Assembly (NCBI RefSeq): GCF_000284595.1
Contig: NC_017671.1
Location: forward strand, 777,001-841,000
DNA: 64,000 nt
From: Stenotrophomonas maltophilia D457
GTDB lineage: Bacteria; Pseudomonadota; Gammaproteobacteria; Xanthomonadales; Xanthomonadaceae
Direction of reading: 5' to 3'
Made by a program: the position numbers and the translations under genes. Below are positions 62,818-64,000 of this stretch, in pieces. Position 1 is the stretch's first letter; each line of letters starts with the position of its first letter. Under the pieces are notes generated by a model. The model did not search any database and was not told where the DNA came from. It saw nothing but the letters and a program-made list of their open reading frames with translations.

Positions 62818-63270
62818 TTACCGCGGCTTCGCCGGCGGCGGGTTGTCGCGCACCCAGTCCCGGCGCTGCTCCGGCGTCATCTGCGACCAGCGCTCGCGCA
62901 GCGCGTCGCGCTGTGCCGGCGGCATGTTGCGCATCTGCCCGAACAGGGCGCGTGCCTGTTCACGCTGTTCCGGGCTCATGTGCTCGAAGCGGCGCAGGCC
63001 GCGGCGGGCCTTGTCGCGCTCCTCCGGGCTCATCGATTGCCAGCGCTGGCCGTGCGAGAGCATGCGCTGGCGCTGGCCGGCATCAGCGCTGTTCCAACGG
63101 TCGCGCAGCGGCGCCAGCAGGGACTCTCGCTGGGATTCGCTCAATTGCTCCCACGCAGGCAATGGCGCGACCGGTGCGGCAGGGGCGGGCGTGGCGTTCT
63201 GCGCCAGCGCCGGAACGGCCGGCAGCAGCGCCAGGGTCAACAGCAGTGGCAGGGCAAGCAGTCGGGACAT
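62818..63270 (-). CDS. periplasmic DUF3106 protein
   Basis: The 150-residue protein has a signal peptide (about residues 1-23), a Pro/Ala linker, then highly charged helical repeats of the DUF3106 pattern (MSPEERDKARRGLRRF, MSPEQREQARALFGQM, MTPEQRRDW). It resembles Spy/CpxP-like LTxxQ helical chaperones only in general composition. It is 3 nt downstream of the anti-sigma-like gene and probably co-transcribed with the ECF sigma factor. Confidence 0.8.
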   Translation of the reverse strand: MSRLLALPLLLTLALLPAVPALAQNATPAPAAPVAPLPAWEQLSESQRESLLAPLRDRWNSADAGQRQRMLSHGQRWQSMSPEERDKARRGLRRFEHMSPEQREQARALFGQMRNMPPAQRDALRERWSQMTPEQRRDWVRDNPPPAKPR

Positions 63271-63273
63271 GAT

Positions 63274-63603
63274 TTACTCCATCGCCAGGTCGGTATCGCC
63301 CAGCCACAGGTACAGATCTGGATTCTCGTCGTAGAGCGCGCCGTTGTCTTCCACTGAAGCAAGCACGGGGTCCGGCGGCGGACCCGCAAGCGTGCCATGG
63401 CCGGTGAACTGCAGGCCGATGCCCAGTGCAACCACCAGTGAGCAGGCGCTGGCCAGCCACCAGCGCCAGCGCCCACGATGGGTGGTGGCCGTGGCGCCGT
63501 GGCGAGCTTGGTGCAGCCGGGCCAGCGTTGCCGGCGACAGCGCCTGCAGCGACTGCGCGTGCAGGCGGCGCAGGGTGTCATCGGAAGGCAGGGAGCGGTT
63601 CAC
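63274..63603 (-). CDS. anti-sigma-factor-like single-TM protein
   Basis: The 109-residue protein has an N-terminal cytoplasmic helical region (LRRLHAQSLQALSPATLARL), one transmembrane helix (about residues 48-66) and a short periplasmic part (VLASVEDNGALYDENPDLYLWL). It overlaps the sigma factor gene by ATGA, a frequent arrangement for cognate anti-sigma factors. No zinc-binding motif is seen. Role inferred from topology and position. Confidence 0.65.
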   Translation of the reverse strand: MNRSLPSDDTLRRLHAQSLQALSPATLARLHQARHGATATTHRGRWRWWLASACSLVVALGIGLQFTGHGTLAGPPPDPVLASVEDNGALYDENPDLYLWLGDTDLAME

Positions 63604-64000
63604 GGGTGGGTCTCCAGGTAGTCCTGCAGCGCCTGCCGGGCGCGTGCCAGATGGGTTTTTACCGCGCCTTCGCTGCAGCCCATGGCGCGGGCGGTGGTGG
63701 CCCCGTCCAGGTCCTGCAGCACGCGCAGGGTGAAGGCCTCGCGCTGGCGGGCGGGCAGGGTGCGCAACGCGTCCACCAGCTGCTGGTACTGCTGGCGCTG
63801 CTCATGTGCCTGTGCCGGGTCCGGGCCGGGATCGGCCCAGTCGATCTCGCCGCCTTCCGCGTCCTGGTTGTCGCGCCAGAACGGCAGGCGGAAGCGGCGC
63901 CGGCGCTGCAGGTCGATCACCCGGCGGCGCAGGATGCTCCAGAACAGCGGCGCCCATTCGGCGGCCGGCTTGTCGGTGTAATCCAGCATGCGCAGCAGCG
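63600..64000 (-). CDS. ECF RNA polymerase sigma factor (5' end outside the window)
   Basis: At least 133 codons of a sigma-70 ECF protein are visible. Part of region 2 (AAEWAPLFWSILRRRVIDLQRRRRF) is followed by a linker and region 4 with helix-turn-helix (LPARQREAFTLRVLQDLDG, then MGCSEGAVKTHLARARQALQ). The coding frame runs off the right edge without a clear start; the ATG at 63989 lies inside region 2. It heads a three-gene unit with an anti-sigma-like protein and a DUF3106 protein. Confidence 0.85.
   Translation of the reverse strand, partial: LLRMLDYTDKPAAEWAPLFWSILRRRVIDLQRRRRFRLPFWRDNQDAEGGEIDWADPGPDPAQAHEQRQQYQQLVDALRTLPARQREAFTLRVLQDLDGATTARAMGCSEGAVKTHLARARQALQDYLETHP

Overview
The window looks like the chromosome of a Stenotrophomonas (S. 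maltophilia complex or close relative, Xanthomonadaceae). It is GC-rich and densely coded. Its gene orders are typical of the family (ahpC-ahpF-oxyR, lptD-surA-pdxA-ksgA-apaG-apaH, lgt-thyA-folA), and intergenic regions are littered with the short GTAG-headed palindromes known as SMAG/REP repeats of S. maltophilia. No rRNA, tRNA, phage, insertion sequence or CRISPR array was seen. Almost everything is core genome; the unusual material is in the intergenic DNA.

Layout. 0-7.2 kb: a YdjM-like membrane hydrolase, a methyltransferase, dusB, a small membrane protein, a nucleoside permease/ribokinase pair and an aldo-keto reductase. 7.2-11.6 kb: a heme-uptake locus (Fur box, stacked palindromes, hemP, TonB-dependent heme receptor, a small HemS-like protein and a DUF6607 protein). 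11.6-18.6 kb: a YbbP/YbbA-type ABC exporter facing a TesA-like esterase, an OmpR-type two-component pair and a GDSL esterase. 18.8-24 kb: dgkA, a TerC protein, an MFS pump, then lemA with two TPM-domain genes. 24-26.2 kb: lgt-thyA-folA with ATGA overlaps. 26.3-36.2 kb (minus): a long run from btuM and a cobalamin adenosyltransferase through a histone-deacetylase-like gene into lptD-surA-pdxA-ksgA-apaG-apaH and a DUF1287 lipoprotein. 36.3-44.1 kb: two ubiquinone hydroxylases, an EF-hand protein, rlmM, a deaminase, two uncharacterised genes and glnS. 44.4-51 kb: msrA, tal, rnk and the oxyR/ahpF/ahpC peroxide-defence cluster. 51-64 kb: prmC, pip with a triplicated 3' end, a LysR/MFS divergent pair, a formylglutamate amidohydrolase/Nudix/exonuclease/nitroreductase run, a DUF1631 protein, an orphan transhydrogenase alpha subunit and an ECF sigma/anti-sigma-like/DUF3106 group running off the right edge.

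The most interesting signal is a family of four ~104-nt intergenic hairpins (A 21481-21582, B 21724-21827, C 45403-45506, D 45722-45825). Each has a 25-26 bp nearly perfect stem whose sequence differs from copy to copy while staying self-complementary, around a 52-nt core that aligns without gaps in all four. The core holds an inner mini-hairpin whose stem also covaries around a constant 6-nt loop. The copies come as two pairs, each a reverse copy followed by a forward copy, with a shared box next to one arm. I do not recognise this as a named family. Other points of note are a candidate decyanating B12 transporter (BtuM, Cys79) next to its adenosyltransferase, three stacked palindromes plus a Fur box ahead of hemP, a probable CTG start for the ABC ATPase, and a 172-bp tandem triplication of the end of pip.
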